A DNA stretch of 64,000 bases, from the NCBI GenBank assembly GCA_045106815.1, contig JBGCFG010000056.1, forward strand, positions 74,119-138,118, written 5' to 3'. Below the pieces are notes generated by a model. The model was not told where the DNA came from and did not search any database. It saw nothing but the letters and a program-made list of their open reading frames with translations. The position numbers were made by a program, and so were the translations under genes. Origin of the DNA: JAUIAI01 sp045106815 (lineage in GTDB: Bacteria > Pseudomonadota > Gammaproteobacteria > Burkholderiales > Burkholderiaceae_E). Below are positions 8,810 to 17,598 of this stretch, piece after piece (within the stretch, counting starts at the first letter, position 1; every line of letters begins with the position of its first letter).

Positions 8810-10270
8810 ATGGGTTTCGACATTGTTTTTTTCGGCGGTACCGGTGACCTGACCTGGCGCAAACTTATGCCTGCGCTTTTTCAGGCTTATCGCCATGGCG
8901 CCCTACCAGAAGGCGGCCGAGTGCTGTCAATGGCTCGCACCGAAATGACCGATGATCAATACAGAAGTTGGTTACTCAAGCACTTCCGGGAGTTACCGTG
9001 GGACGAGCCGTTTACCGATGACGAATTTGCACAATTTGCAAGCATGCTTTGCTACCGCAGCGCCGACCTAACCGAGCGAGCCGGCTATGACGAGTTGGCC
9101 ACCTGGGTGAACGGTGGACAGGCAACAGCCGTTGTGATTTACCTTGCCACAGCTCCCGGCCTGTTTCAACAAATAGCGCGCAATGTCGCTGCCGCCGGAC
9201 TCAACGATGAGCGCGTTAGGCTGGTCCTGGAAAAACCGCTTGGCCGCGACTTGTCGTCGGCCAAGGAAATCAATGCCTCCGTCCGAAAAGACTTCGCGGA
9301 GCACCAGATTTTCCGGATTGACCACTACCTGGGCAAGCAGAGCGTTCAGAATCTGATGGCGTTACGCTTTGGAAACTTCCTGTTTGAGCCCCTATGGCGC
9401 CGCGAATCCATCGCAAGCGTCCATATCACCATCGCAGAAGACATTGGTGTTGGCACGCGCGGGGGCTACTACGATCGCAGTGGCGCGCTGCGAGATATGT
9501 TGCAGAACCACTTACTGCAATTGCTATGCATGGTCGCTATGGAATCGCCTGTTTCCAGCGACCCGGACGACATTCGCAATGAAAAGCTCAAGGTCTTGCG
9601 CAGCCTGCGCCGCTTTGGCCCGGGAGACGTCGGTCGTTATGTGGTTCGAGGGCAGTACCAAGAGGGCGTCGTTGGCGGCGAGAAAGTGCCTGGTTACCTG
9701 CAAGAGACAGGCGTTCCCGCCGATAGCCACACTGAAACCTTTATCGCACTACAAGCAGAAATCGACAACTGGCGATGGGCTGGCGTGCCGTTCTTTTTGC
9801 GCACGGGCAAGCGCCTGGCCGATCGTGGAGCAGAGATTGTAGTCACCTTTCGTCACATCCCCCATTCAATCTTTGAATCACCCGGTGCGGCGGCGCAAAA
9901 CCGGTTGATCATCAAGCTACAACCGGACGACTCAATTGAACTGCACCTCCTAGCCAAAGCATCGAACCGCGCCAAGGCAGAGCAAGGCAGGCTGGCACCC
10001 GTCAGCCTGAACCTCGACTTCAAAGAAACTTTTGGAACCGAAACTATCGAGGCCTATGAACGCCTGCTACGCAAACTGATTGCCGGCCGGCTTGATCTTT
10101 TCGTGCGCCTGGACGAGCAACTGGCCGCCTGGGAGTGGGTGATGCCAATCCTGCAGGCGTGGGAGCAAGACACCGCTGGACCAAGACCTTATCGTTGTGG
10201 CACCTGGGGCCCGGCAGCAGCAAGTGCATTGACCGCGCGTGCCGGTGTTAGCTGGCCGGAAGAAGCTTGA
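8810..10270 (+). CDS. zwf: Glucose-6-phosphate 1-dehydrogenase
   Basis: This 486-residue enzyme oxidises glucose-6-phosphate to 6-phosphogluconolactone with NADP, the entry step of the Entner-Doudoroff route. The nucleotide-binding start FFGGTGDLTWRKLMPAL and the catalytic RIDHYLGKQSVQN (around residues 168-180) are intact, and length is normal. The TTG start of hexR overlaps its stop, so both come from the HexR-controlled promoter just upstream. No 6-phosphogluconolactonase (pgl) follows, although zwf, pgl and edd/eda often sit together. The lactonase-like gene at 11161 is the nearest candidate for that step. Confidence 0.95.
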   Translation: MGFDIVFFGGTGDLTWRKLMPALFQAYRHGALPEGGRVLSMARTEMTDDQYRSWLLKHFRELPWDEPFTDDEFAQFASMLCYRSADLTERAGYDELATWVNGGQATAVVIYLATAPGLFQQIARNVAAAGLNDERVRLVLEKPLGRDLSSAKEINASVRKDFAEHQIFRIDHYLGKQSVQNLMALRFGNFLFEPLWRRESIASVHITIAEDIGVGTRGGYYDRSGALRDMLQNHLLQLLCMVAMESPVSSDPDDIRNEKLKVLRSLRRFGPGDVGRYVVRGQYQEGVVGGEKVPGYLQETGVPADSHTETFIALQAEIDNWRWAGVPFFLRTGKRLADRGAEIVVTFRHIPHSIFESPGAAAQNRLIIKLQPDDSIELHLLAKASNRAKAEQGRLAPVSLNLDFKETFGTETIEAYERLLRKLIAGRLDLFVRLDEQLAAWEWVMPILQAWEQDTAGPRPYRCGTWGPAAASALTARAGVSWPEEA

Positions 10271-11136
10271 ATCTGCTTGAGGCTGTCGCGGCTGCAAACC
10301 CCGGGCTGCCCCCTTCTCAGGCGCGGGTTGGCGCTTTGGTGCTCGCCAATCCCCGCAAATTTGTCCGCCTGCCAGTTGGCGAACTGGCGCGACAGGCAGA
10401 CGTCTCAACGCCGACGGTCGTGCGATTTTGCCGAAGTCTTGGCATGGGAGGGCTATCCGAGTTCAAACTCGCTTTAGCAGGCGGGCTGGGAAACGCCGAC
10501 GACACCGGTGCTGAGCCGTTTATCCATCCTCAGGTGAGTCGAGGCGATAGCCCCGGAAAAATCATCAGTAAGCTCATGCAAAGCAATGCTCGCACCTTGC
10601 TGGATTTTGCCAACGCCGCCAACGCCAACTCATTTAAATCGGCCACCAGGATGCTATTGGCCACTATCAAGGCCGGTGGCAAGATTGAGTTCTATGGCCT
10701 GGGTAACTCTGGCATCGTTGCGCAGGACGGGCAGCACAAATTCTTCAGGCTTGGCGCCAACACCGTCGCCTATGCTGACGCCCATTTGCAAATCATGGCC
10801 GCCAGCTTGCTTAGTAAGGCTGACACCGTTGTGACCATCTCCGCGGGCGGCAATAGTCGAGAACTACTTGAGGCGGCCAAAATTGCCCGCGCCCAGGGGG
10901 CGAGTGTGATCGCCATCTCGGCGAGCCAGTCGCCGCTGGCTGGCCTTTGCAAAATCCTGCTCGCCGCAGATCATACTGAGAGTCGCAATCAATTCAGCCC
11001 GATGGAATCGCGCCTGCTTCACCTCAGCATTATCGACATCCTCGCGACCTGTACAGCGCTCGGCCTTGGCGAAGATGTGCGTGGCAAACAGCGCCGCATC
11101 AAGCGAAATCTGCGGCGAGTCAAGAGCGAAGACTAA
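10267..11136 (+). CDS. hexR: RpiR-family regulator HexR
   Basis: This 289-residue regulator has an N-terminal RpiR helix-turn-helix (LARQADVSTPTVVRFCRSLG, residues about 38-57) and a C-terminal SIS sugar-phosphate-binding domain (EFYGLGNSGIVAQD, TVVTISAGGNSREL). Position next to zwf and near edd-eda, and the HexR-like palindromes in front of these genes, identify it as HexR. HexR represses glucose catabolism until it binds KDPG. The start TTG at 10267 overlaps the zwf stop. The C-terminal basic tail (RGKQRRIKRNLRRVK) is unusually Arg/Lys rich. Confidence 0.9.
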   Translation: MNLLEAVAAANPGLPPSQARVGALVLANPRKFVRLPVGELARQADVSTPTVVRFCRSLGMGGLSEFKLALAGGLGNADDTGAEPFIHPQVSRGDSPGKIISKLMQSNARTLLDFANAANANSFKSATRMLLATIKAGGKIEFYGLGNSGIVAQDGQHKFFRLGANTVAYADAHLQIMAASLLSKADTVVTISAGGNSRELLEAAKIARAQGASVIAISASQSPLAGLCKILLAADHTESRNQFSPMESRLLHLSIIDILATCTALGLGEDVRGKQRRIKRNLRRVKSED

Positions 11137-11160
11137 ATCTTTCAGCGGTTCAGGCTAGCG

Positions 11161-12066
11161 CTACTTGAAAAAGTTGGTCGGTAAGCCCGGCGTGGCTACA
11201 CGGGTCATGAAAACGCTACCAGCGAAGGGCTGTACGGCTAGTTCCGCGGCCGGGCGCCCGGCTCGAGCACTCGTCACAAACAGTGTTTTGAGATCGTCGC
11301 CACCAAAGCAAACCATGGTTGGGCACTGTACCGGCATCGTAAGCTTTTGGAGAATCTTGCCTGCTGGAGAGATCCGCAACACGCAAGCCCCCTCGTACAT
11401 CGCAACCCAGTAGCAGCCTTCTTCGTCAACCGCCGCACCGTCGGGCCGACCGGCATAGTCTGACAGGTTGCCCGATGCGGGCTTGGACGAAAACTGCATG
11501 AACTCTCTTCGGTTGGCCAGTTGCCCGCTCGCCAAATCGTAGTCAAAAACATCTATCCGGTGTGCGCGCGTATCGGCCCAATATAGACGGCTACCATCCG
11601 GGCTAAACGCAAGGCCATTGCCGGTTACAACGCCACCAGCCAGCACAACCCCTCGCCAATGTCCGTCTTTGCAATTCATGCTGTACAACTCAGCAGAGGC
11701 TGCGTCCTTGTGTTCGTTGAGCGTACTGGCCAAAAAACGTCCCGCCGGATCACAGCGGCCATCATTAAATCGATAGCGGGTTCTATCGTAGGGCGCTGGC
11801 CAAAGCAATCGTTGCCTGATTGCCAACGAAGACTCGTTCGGATCAAAGCGAAACAGTCCATCACGCATCGCGACAATCAGCCCACCGGCAGCGGCAGGTG
11901 CCAGGCAACCTGGCTCGGTCGAGGTTGGCCATCGTTCAACCGGGCGTCCCTCGCGATAACGCAAAACGGATCTCCCATCAATGTCACACCAATAGAGGGC
12001 GGATTCAGATGGGTGCCAAACGGGGGATTCGGCCAAAGCACAAATTGAGTCAGCAACTAATTCCAC
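11161..12066 (-). CDS. SMP-30/gluconolactonase/LRE-family lactonase
   Basis: This 301-residue beta-propeller of the SMP-30/gluconolaconase family hydrolyses sugar lactones using a divalent metal. Typical stretches are LAESPVWHPSESALYWCDI at the start (the metal-binding Glu lies in ESPVW), VVTGNGLAFSPDGSRLYWAD, and PDGAAVDEEGCYWVA. I start at the GTG at 12066 because homologues begin just before ESPVW. An in-frame TTG at 12147 would add 27 unlikely residues. It diverges from edd across a region with a HexR-like site. With no pgl in view, it may act on gluconolactone or 6-phosphogluconolactone; this is inference. Confidence 0.82.
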   Translation of the reverse strand: MELVADSICALAESPVWHPSESALYWCDIDGRSVLRYREGRPVERWPTSTEPGCLAPAAAGGLIVAMRDGLFRFDPNESSLAIRQRLLWPAPYDRTRYRFNDGRCDPAGRFLASTLNEHKDAASAELYSMNCKDGHWRGVVLAGGVVTGNGLAFSPDGSRLYWADTRAHRIDVFDYDLASGQLANRREFMQFSSKPASGNLSDYAGRPDGAAVDEEGCYWVAMYEGACVLRISPAGKILQKLTMPVQCPTMVCFGGDDLKTLFVTSARAGRPAAELAVQPFAGSVFMTRVATPGLPTNFFK

Positions 12067-12175
12067 AACTACTTGACCAAGGAGCCTTTTGGTTTGTCGA
12101 TCGGGCGACGACTGCAAACATGCGCAGAACGCCTCGTTGAATGGCAATTAGTTACCAAAATCGACAGGTGGTTGA

Positions 12176-12190
12176 TGTAATTGAGTTACG
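12176..12190 (+). promoter_or_regulatory. HexR-like operator upstream of edd
   Basis: TGTAATTGAGTTACG agrees with the HexR consensus in both half-sites (12 of 15). It lies 100 bases before edd and 109 bases before the lactonase GTG, so it can control either or both of the divergent genes. I could not identify a confident -35/-10 pair here. Confidence 0.65.
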
Positions 12191-12216
12191 AAACCTCGCA
12201 CCTCTTCCGTTAGGAC

Positions 12217-12231
12217 GGTAACATTATTACC
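12217..12231. promoter_or_regulatory. Inverted repeat upstream of edd, possible second HexR site
   Basis: GGTAACATTATTACC is a perfect GGTAA/TTACC inverted repeat with 5 central bases, but it matches the HexR consensus at only 10 of 15 positions. It ends 59 bases before edd. It could be a weaker HexR half-pair or part of the promoter. Confidence 0.35.
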
Positions 12232-12290
12232 AGCTAAAACCCTGAGTACCCCTTCCCAATCCAGTACAAACGGAAACCTACGGAAAAGTC

Positions 12291-14060
12291 ATGAATGCCA
12301 CCTTGACGAGAGTCACCCAACGGATTATCGATCGCAGCAAAGACTCTCGTGGCAAGTACCTGGCCACCGTGGCACAGGCTATTGACCAACCCCCCGCCCG
12401 GGACCGGTTCGGTTGCGCCAATCTGGCCCACGCATGGGCGGCGATGCCAGGTAGCGAAAAAATCATGGTGCGGCAGGAGCGAGCAACGAATTTGGCGATT
12501 GTGACCGCCTACAACGACATTCTGTCCGCCCACCAACCCTATCAGGACTACCCGGCCCTGATCCGTGACGAGGCACTCAAGCACCGCGCCACTGTCCAGG
12601 TGGCCGGCGGCGTGCCTGCCATGTGTGATGGGGTCACGCAGGGCACCGATGGCATGGAACTCAGCCTCTTTTCGCGCGATGTGATTGCGATGGGTACTGC
12701 CGTTGCGCTGTCACACCAAATGTTCGACGCCGCTTTACTCTTGGGCATCTGCGACAAAATCGTGCCGGGCCTGCTGATTGGCGCATTACATTTTGGCCAC
12801 CTGCCGTGCGTATTTGTACCAGCTGGCCCCATGCCGACAGGCCTTTCAAATACCGAAAAGTCAGCTACGAGAAAGAAATTTGCCCGTGGCGAAGCGTCGC
12901 GTGATGAGCTATTAGATGCGGAACTGGGCGCCTATCACTCACCAGGCACCTGCACCTTTTACGGCACCGCCAACAGTAATCAAATGCTGCTTGAGGCGAT
13001 GGGCCTGCAACTGCCCGGCGCCTCGTTCGTGCAACCAGGCACCCGGGCGCGCGACGACTTCACCCGAGAAGCGGTCCGCAGGGCTCTATCACTTGCCAAC
13101 CCTAAGGAGCAGATGCCAATCGGACATATTGTTGACGAACGTTGCATCGTGAACGCCATGGTCGCCTTGTTGGCAACGGGCGGATCGACCAATCACTTGA
13201 TTCACTGGGTTGCAGTGGCACAAGCGGCTGGCATTCAGATCAACTGGCAGGACTTTGATGAACTGTCATCGGTTATCCCTTTGCTCGCGCGTGTTTACCC
13301 CAATGGTGAAGCAGACGTGAATGCGTTTGAAGCGGCCGGTGGCACGCGCTTGGTTCTGAGAGAGCTGATGACAGCAGGCTTAATGCATGCCGACGTCAAC
13401 AGCATTCATGCGCAGGGCATCCCCGAGGCGATGCAAAGCGGACAAACTAGCTCCGCCGATCTGAGCGTCGTACGCCCGGTCAGCAAGCCGTTCGCGAAGT
13501 CGGGGGGCCTGCGCCTACTGACAGGCAAACTGGGGCGCGCCGTGATCAAGACATCGTCCATTCCCAAGGATCGCCATCGCATCCAGGCACCGGCTCGCGT
13601 CTTTGACTCACAGCAGGCTATGCTGGATGCATTCAATGCTGGCGACATGAACCAGGATGCGGTTGTGATTATTCGGTTTCAGGGGCCGCGAGCCAACGGC
13701 ATGCCAGAGCTGCACAAACTGACCCCGCCGCTCGCAGTCCTGCAGGACAAAGGCTTTCGCGTTGCGCTCGTTACTGATGGCCGAATGAGCGGCGCATCGG
13801 GAGTTGTCCCGGCAGCGATCCACGTGACCCCTGAATGCCTGAATGACGGCCCGTTAGGTAAAGTCCGTGATGGCGACATAATGCTACTGGATGCCAATGA
13901 GGGCATACTTGACATTGAGATCGACGCAACTGACTTCGAGCAACGTGAACACGCGATGTTTCCGCAAACGGCAAGTTCTCAGCGCGGCGTCGGTCGAGAG
14001 TTGTTCAGTGGGTTTCGCGATCGCGCCTCCGGCGCTGAGCAGGGAGCATGCACTTGGTAA
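12291..14060 (+). CDS. edd: Phosphogluconate dehydratase
   Basis: This 589-residue Fe-S dehydratase of the IlvD/Edd family converts 6-phosphogluconate to KDPG. Typical stretches are PAMCDGVTQGTDGMELSLFS, LLLGICDKIVPGLLIG and TDGRMSGASGVVPAAIHVTP. The cysteines for the [4Fe-4S] cluster are in MCDG, GICDK and the GTCTFYGTANSNQ segment. The ATG at 12291 gives normal length. It overlaps eda by 13 bases, so the two Entner-Doudoroff enzymes are translated together. The upstream palindrome at 12176 points to HexR control. Confidence 0.94.
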   Translation: MNATLTRVTQRIIDRSKDSRGKYLATVAQAIDQPPARDRFGCANLAHAWAAMPGSEKIMVRQERATNLAIVTAYNDILSAHQPYQDYPALIRDEALKHRATVQVAGGVPAMCDGVTQGTDGMELSLFSRDVIAMGTAVALSHQMFDAALLLGICDKIVPGLLIGALHFGHLPCVFVPAGPMPTGLSNTEKSATRKKFARGEASRDELLDAELGAYHSPGTCTFYGTANSNQMLLEAMGLQLPGASFVQPGTRARDDFTREAVRRALSLANPKEQMPIGHIVDERCIVNAMVALLATGGSTNHLIHWVAVAQAAGIQINWQDFDELSSVIPLLARVYPNGEADVNAFEAAGGTRLVLRELMTAGLMHADVNSIHAQGIPEAMQSGQTSSADLSVVRPVSKPFAKSGGLRLLTGKLGRAVIKTSSIPKDRHRIQAPARVFDSQQAMLDAFNAGDMNQDAVVIIRFQGPRANGMPELHKLTPPLAVLQDKGFRVALVTDGRMSGASGVVPAAIHVTPECLNDGPLGKVRDGDIMLLDANEGILDIEIDATDFEQREHAMFPQTASSQRGVGRELFSGFRDRASGAEQGACTW

Positions 14061-14689
14061 CCAACACGGTTGAAATTGCGGATCAAGGGCCGGTTATACC
14101 GGTCATCGTGATAGACGATGCTGCAAGCGCTGTCGATCTGGCCCATGCACTGATTGCCGGTGGTATCCGGGTGCTGGAAATCACCTTACGCACCACAGTC
14201 GCATTTGATGCCATTGGCGCAGTCGCGCAGGCGGTGCCACGAGCCATTGTCGGAGCAGGAACTGTCCGAACACCTGACGATGCTGCCCGTGCCAGAGACG
14301 TTGGGGCAAGCTTTGCAGTGAGTCCAGGCTTCTCTCCAACCGTAGCCGACGCCTGCGACAGGTACAGCTTACCCCTGCTACCGGGCGTCGCAACGGCAGG
14401 CGAAGTGATGACGGCGAGCGAAGCCGGATTCAGTTTTATGAAATTTTTCCCGGCCCAGGCAGCCGGTGGAGTGCCCTTGCTGTCAGCGCTGGCGAGCCCG
14501 TTTGCAGACGTGAGCTTTTGCCCCACTGGTGGCATCGGACCAGGTAACGCTGCGTCTTATTTGTCATTGCCTAACGTCCGATGCATTGGCGGTTCATGGA
14601 TCGTGCCGGCCGATGCTATTGCGGCAAATGACTGGCCACGCATCACACAACTGGCGAGCGCGGCGTCTCAACTGTCTGGTGAGGCCTAA
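14048..14689 (+). CDS. eda: KDPG aldolase (2-dehydro-3-deoxy-phosphogluconate aldolase)
   Basis: This 213-residue class I aldolase splits KDPG into pyruvate and glyceraldehyde-3-phosphate. The conserved ALIAGGIRVLEITLRT near the start, VGAGTVR, and MKFFPAQAAGG are all present; the Lys in MKFFPA is the Schiff-base residue. It starts inside the 3' end of edd. It completes the Entner-Doudoroff pathway encoded by zwf, the putative lactonase and edd in this block. Confidence 0.94.
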   Translation: MHLVTNTVEIADQGPVIPVIVIDDAASAVDLAHALIAGGIRVLEITLRTTVAFDAIGAVAQAVPRAIVGAGTVRTPDDAARARDVGASFAVSPGFSPTVADACDRYSLPLLPGVATAGEVMTASEAGFSFMKFFPAQAAGGVPLLSALASPFADVSFCPTGGIGPGNAASYLSLPNVRCIGGSWIVPADAIAANDWPRITQLASAASQLSGEA

Positions 14690-14693
14690 CCGA

Positions 14694-15536
14694 CTAGTCC
14701 TCGCGGCACAAGCTGTAGCGCAGCCCCGCGTCGCGCCATCCCTGCCCCCGGCGCCACGCTGCAAGAAAGGCTTCCGTGTCTTTAACCTGAAAGCCCCCGA
14801 CACGGGTCACACCCCGCTCAAATAGTGGCTCGCCTATGCAGCTGGCTGATGGACCAAGCAGATTGACCTGTTCCGCCTGACGGCAGTGAGCAAGGACATC
14901 GTCAAGGGTTTGATTCAGCAGAGTAGTCCCAGTAATGATGATCTTATTGCAAGCCCGCAGTTGGCGATGATCAAGCGTCACGACGAGTGATGGCTCTTCA
15001 CGCACCAGACTCTCGTCCAGTTCAATGACCGTCAGACTTGCGCCAGCGGACCGGATAGGATCCAGCAGCCGCCCAAAGTGACCCACCATCCCGACGCGGT
15101 CACCCGAGGTCAGATCGAGCATGGGGAGCGTTGATGGCGCCGGCGCTAATGGGCCACGCTGACTAAGCAGCCACTGACTCGCCGCATTGACAGCTGCCAG
15201 GCCAATTGCGCGTTCCCAGCCAACATCTGAGGTGTAGAGATCGGCCAGTGACATCACCTCAGACCCTTTGAGACCCTGACCCTCGGGCGGGCCGAGATTG
15301 GTGCGAAGTCCTTCCAGCGCACCGTCAAGCGCGACGTATGTCATGCCGACCGTGCCATCCTCAAGGACCAGAGCCCCAAAATTGTTGCGCTTATGGCTAG
15401 CCTGGCCATTCGTAGAGACTTCTGGCGGTGGCTCGAAGTGACTTATCGCCGGCAAAAGGCGACCTGGCGCCAGCGCCAGGACCTCGCGCTTGATTGCGCT
15501 GCGCAGGGCTTCATCAAACCTGGGTGTGCTTGTCAT
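14694..15536 (-). CDS. DUF364/DUF4213 heavy-metal-chelation-type protein
   Basis: This 280-residue cytoplasmic protein has a DUF4213-like N-terminal half (YVALDGALEGLRTNLGP) and a DUF364 C-terminal half with the Rossmann-like DRVGMVGHFGRLLDPIRSAG and IIITGTTLLNQTLDDVL. Family members are described as putative heavy-metal chelators or enolase-N-like folds, with no settled function. It is convergent with eda, four bases away, and transcribed apart from leuA, so no functional context is visible. Confidence 0.78.
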   Translation of the reverse strand: MTSTPRFDEALRSAIKREVLALAPGRLLPAISHFEPPPEVSTNGQASHKRNNFGALVLEDGTVGMTYVALDGALEGLRTNLGPPEGQGLKGSEVMSLADLYTSDVGWERAIGLAAVNAASQWLLSQRGPLAPAPSTLPMLDLTSGDRVGMVGHFGRLLDPIRSAGASLTVIELDESLVREEPSLVVTLDHRQLRACNKIIITGTTLLNQTLDDVLAHCRQAEQVNLLGPSASCIGEPLFERGVTRVGGFQVKDTEAFLAAWRRGQGWRDAGLRYSLCRED

Positions 15537-15660
15537 ATTTATTTGCTCGCCGTCACTTGCTGGTTGTAGCTCGTTTAGTACAAGTCACCGACTTTAGTTT
15601 TGATCCGAACGCGTGTCGACGGTCTGCTTCGACTCAGACGGCGTCACGCATACAAGCATA

Positions 15661-15687
15661 TTGCCCCGCAGCCGCTCGTGTGATACT
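15661..15687 (+). promoter_or_regulatory. Candidate extended -10 promoter of the leu leader
   Basis: TGTGATACT at 15679-15687 is an extended -10 (TGn followed by GATACT). A TTGCCC at 15661-15666 is only 15 bases upstream of the hexamer, which is short for a -35. Transcription would begin about 48 bases before the leader peptide. This is the best candidate I see in the 373-base gap before leuA. Confidence 0.45.
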
Positions 15688-15740
15688 TTTGTCACATGAC
15701 CTTACCCGCTCAAGCTACCGTGCAAAACAGCCCCGGCCGC

Positions 15741-15797
15741 ATGCCAGAAATTCTGCTGCCGCTACTGCTGCTATGCCATTTCGGGCAGGTAGGTTAG
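15741..15797 (+). CDS. leuL: leu operon leader peptide
   Basis: This is an 18-codon open frame, MPEILLPLLLLCHFGQVG, with six leucines among residues 5-11, two of them CTA codons. It sits 19 bases before an intrinsic terminator that precedes leuA, which is the classical layout of transcription attenuation. When leucyl-tRNA is scarce, ribosomes would stall on the Leu run and the terminator would not form. No strong ribosome-binding site precedes the ATG, which is the weak point. The gap from here to leuA holds nothing else. Confidence 0.75.
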   Translation: MPEILLPLLLLCHFGQVG

Positions 15798-15815
15798 CGC
15801 GCAACACCTCTTACC

Positions 15816-15857
15816 AACGGCCCGATCGCTTTCCAGCATCGGGCCGTTTTAGTTTTG
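15816..15857 (+). terminator. leuA attenuator terminator
   Basis: An 11-bp perfect stem, AACGGCCCGAT (15816-15826) with ATCGGGCCGTT (15838-15848), is followed by TTAGTTTT. TCGGGC at 15781-15786, at the end of the leader frame, can pair with GCCCGA at 15820-15825. It could act as a competing antiterminator. The hairpin ends about 60 bases before leuA. Confidence 0.85.
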
Positions 15858-15909
15858 GTCCCCGGAAAGCCAGGCTCACCATTTCATCAAACCGCCAGCG
15901 AGTTCCCCA

Positions 15910-17598
15910 ATGATGCTTAAACAACCCACCGACAAATACCGATCCTTTGCGCCCATAAAATTGGCCGACCGTACCTGGCCGGACGTCGTACTGGATAAGC
16001 CACCGCTTTGGTGCAGCGTAGATCTTCGGGATGGTAACCAGGCGCTGATCGAGCCCATGGATATCGATCGTAAAAAACGGATGTTCAGGCAACTGGTCGC
16101 CATCGGATTCAAACATATCGAGGTGGGATTCCCATCTGCCTCACAGACGGATTTTGACTTCGTGCGAGCGCTCATTGAAGAGAACCTGATCCCTGATGAC
16201 GTCACTATTCAGGTGCTCACGCAGGCCCGCGAGCACTTGATCAGGCGTACCTTTGAATCATTGCGCGGTGCCCGCGCAGCCATTGTTCACCTTTACAACG
16301 CAACCTCGCCCATCATGCGTGAGGTTGTCCTGGGTATGAATCAGGATGAAATTGTCGATCTGGCGGTCGAGAATGCGCGCCTGCTGCAGACCCTGGCCGA
16401 TGAAGAACCCGGCACACAATGGACGTTCGAGTACTCGCCCGAGCATTGGTCTGGCACCGAGGTCGAGTTTGGTAAGCGCGTGATCGATGCAGTAACTGAT
16501 GTCTGGCAACCGACGCCTGAGCACCCGTGCATCATCAACCTGCCGTCAACTGTTGAGTATTCAACGCCCAACATTTTTGCCGACATGATCGAATGGACGC
16601 ACCGCCACCTGGAGCGGCGCGATGCAATCATTCTGTCGGTTCATCCTCACAATGACCGGGGCACAGGCACGGCCGCCGGTGAGTTCGCCGTGATGGCCGG
16701 CGCGGACCGAATTGAAGGATGCCTGTTCGGTAACGGAGAGCGTACCGGTAACGTCGATGTCGTGAACCTCGCGCTGAATCTCTACACGCAGGGGGTACAC
16801 CCGGACCTCGATTTTTCGGACATTGATGAAATTCGGCGTACGGTCGAGCACTGCAATCAGATCCCGGTGCACCCTCGTCACCCCTATGTTGGTGACCTGG
16901 TCTACACCTCGTTCTCAGGATCTCACCAGGATGCCATCAAGAAAGCGTTTGACGCATTCAAAGCGGGTGACACCTGGGCTATCCCTTATCTGCCAATCGA
17001 CCCGAAAGATGTCGGCCGCAGTTATGAGGCGGTCATACGTGTGAACAGCCAGTCGGGCAAAGGCGGTATTGCCTACCTGCTGCAAACCGAATTTGGGCTT
17101 GAGTTGCCGCGCCGTCTTCAAATCGAATTCAGTGGTGCCGTTCAGCGTGTGATGGACACCGAAGGTAAAGAACTGACTGCACAGCAGCTATGGGACCTGT
17201 TCACCGATGAGTATTCCATCGGACCGGCAACTGCGCCTGCCTATGAAATGAAGGAAACCCGACGGGCTGACAGCAAAAGCGAACTCACCATGCAGGCAAC
17301 TGCCCAGTTCAACAGTAAACAACTACAGTTTGACGGCAGCGGCTCTGGCCCGATTGATGCGTTTGTACAGGGGTTTAACAAGGTCAGTGGCCATACAGTT
17401 GAGGTTCTGGCCTACCACGAGCATGCGACAGGTGCCGGCGCGGACGCACAGGCGGTTGCCTATGTGGAGATGCGTGTGGATGGTGGCGAAGCCGTGTTTG
17501 GCGTTGGCATTGATGCCAACATCATTACCGCATCGCTTGCCGCCATCCTGTCAGGGGCGCATCGCGCGGCACAGAGTGGGATTCGACAAGCTGCATGA
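15910..17598 (+). CDS. leuA: 2-isopropylmalate synthase (long form)
   Basis: This 562-residue protein condenses acetyl-CoA with 2-oxoisovalerate, the first committed step of leucine synthesis. The N-terminal TIM barrel has the metal/catalytic WCSVDLRDGNQALIEPM and HPHNDRGTGTAAGEFAVMAG. A C-terminal regulatory (LeuA dimer) domain covers about residues 430-555 and should confer leucine feedback inhibition. This is the long actinobacterial/LeuA2-like form rather than the E. coli type. ATG ATG begins at 15910, so the true start may be three bases later. Expression should be attenuated by the upstream leader. Confidence 0.93.
   Translation: MMLKQPTDKYRSFAPIKLADRTWPDVVLDKPPLWCSVDLRDGNQALIEPMDIDRKKRMFRQLVAIGFKHIEVGFPSASQTDFDFVRALIEENLIPDDVTIQVLTQAREHLIRRTFESLRGARAAIVHLYNATSPIMREVVLGMNQDEIVDLAVENARLLQTLADEEPGTQWTFEYSPEHWSGTEVEFGKRVIDAVTDVWQPTPEHPCIINLPSTVEYSTPNIFADMIEWTHRHLERRDAIILSVHPHNDRGTGTAAGEFAVMAGADRIEGCLFGNGERTGNVDVVNLALNLYTQGVHPDLDFSDIDEIRRTVEHCNQIPVHPRHPYVGDLVYTSFSGSHQDAIKKAFDAFKAGDTWAIPYLPIDPKDVGRSYEAVIRVNSQSGKGGIAYLLQTEFGLELPRRLQIEFSGAVQRVMDTEGKELTAQQLWDLFTDEYSIGPATAPAYEMKETRRADSKSELTMQATAQFNSKQLQFDGSGSGPIDAFVQGFNKVSGHTVEVLAYHEHATGAGADAQAVAYVEMRVDGGEAVFGVGIDANIITASLAAILSGAHRAAQSGIRQAA

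Noticed and set aside
12141..12155. Possible extra HexR site near the edd/lactonase gap
   Set aside because: Only about 8 of 15 positions fit the consensus.
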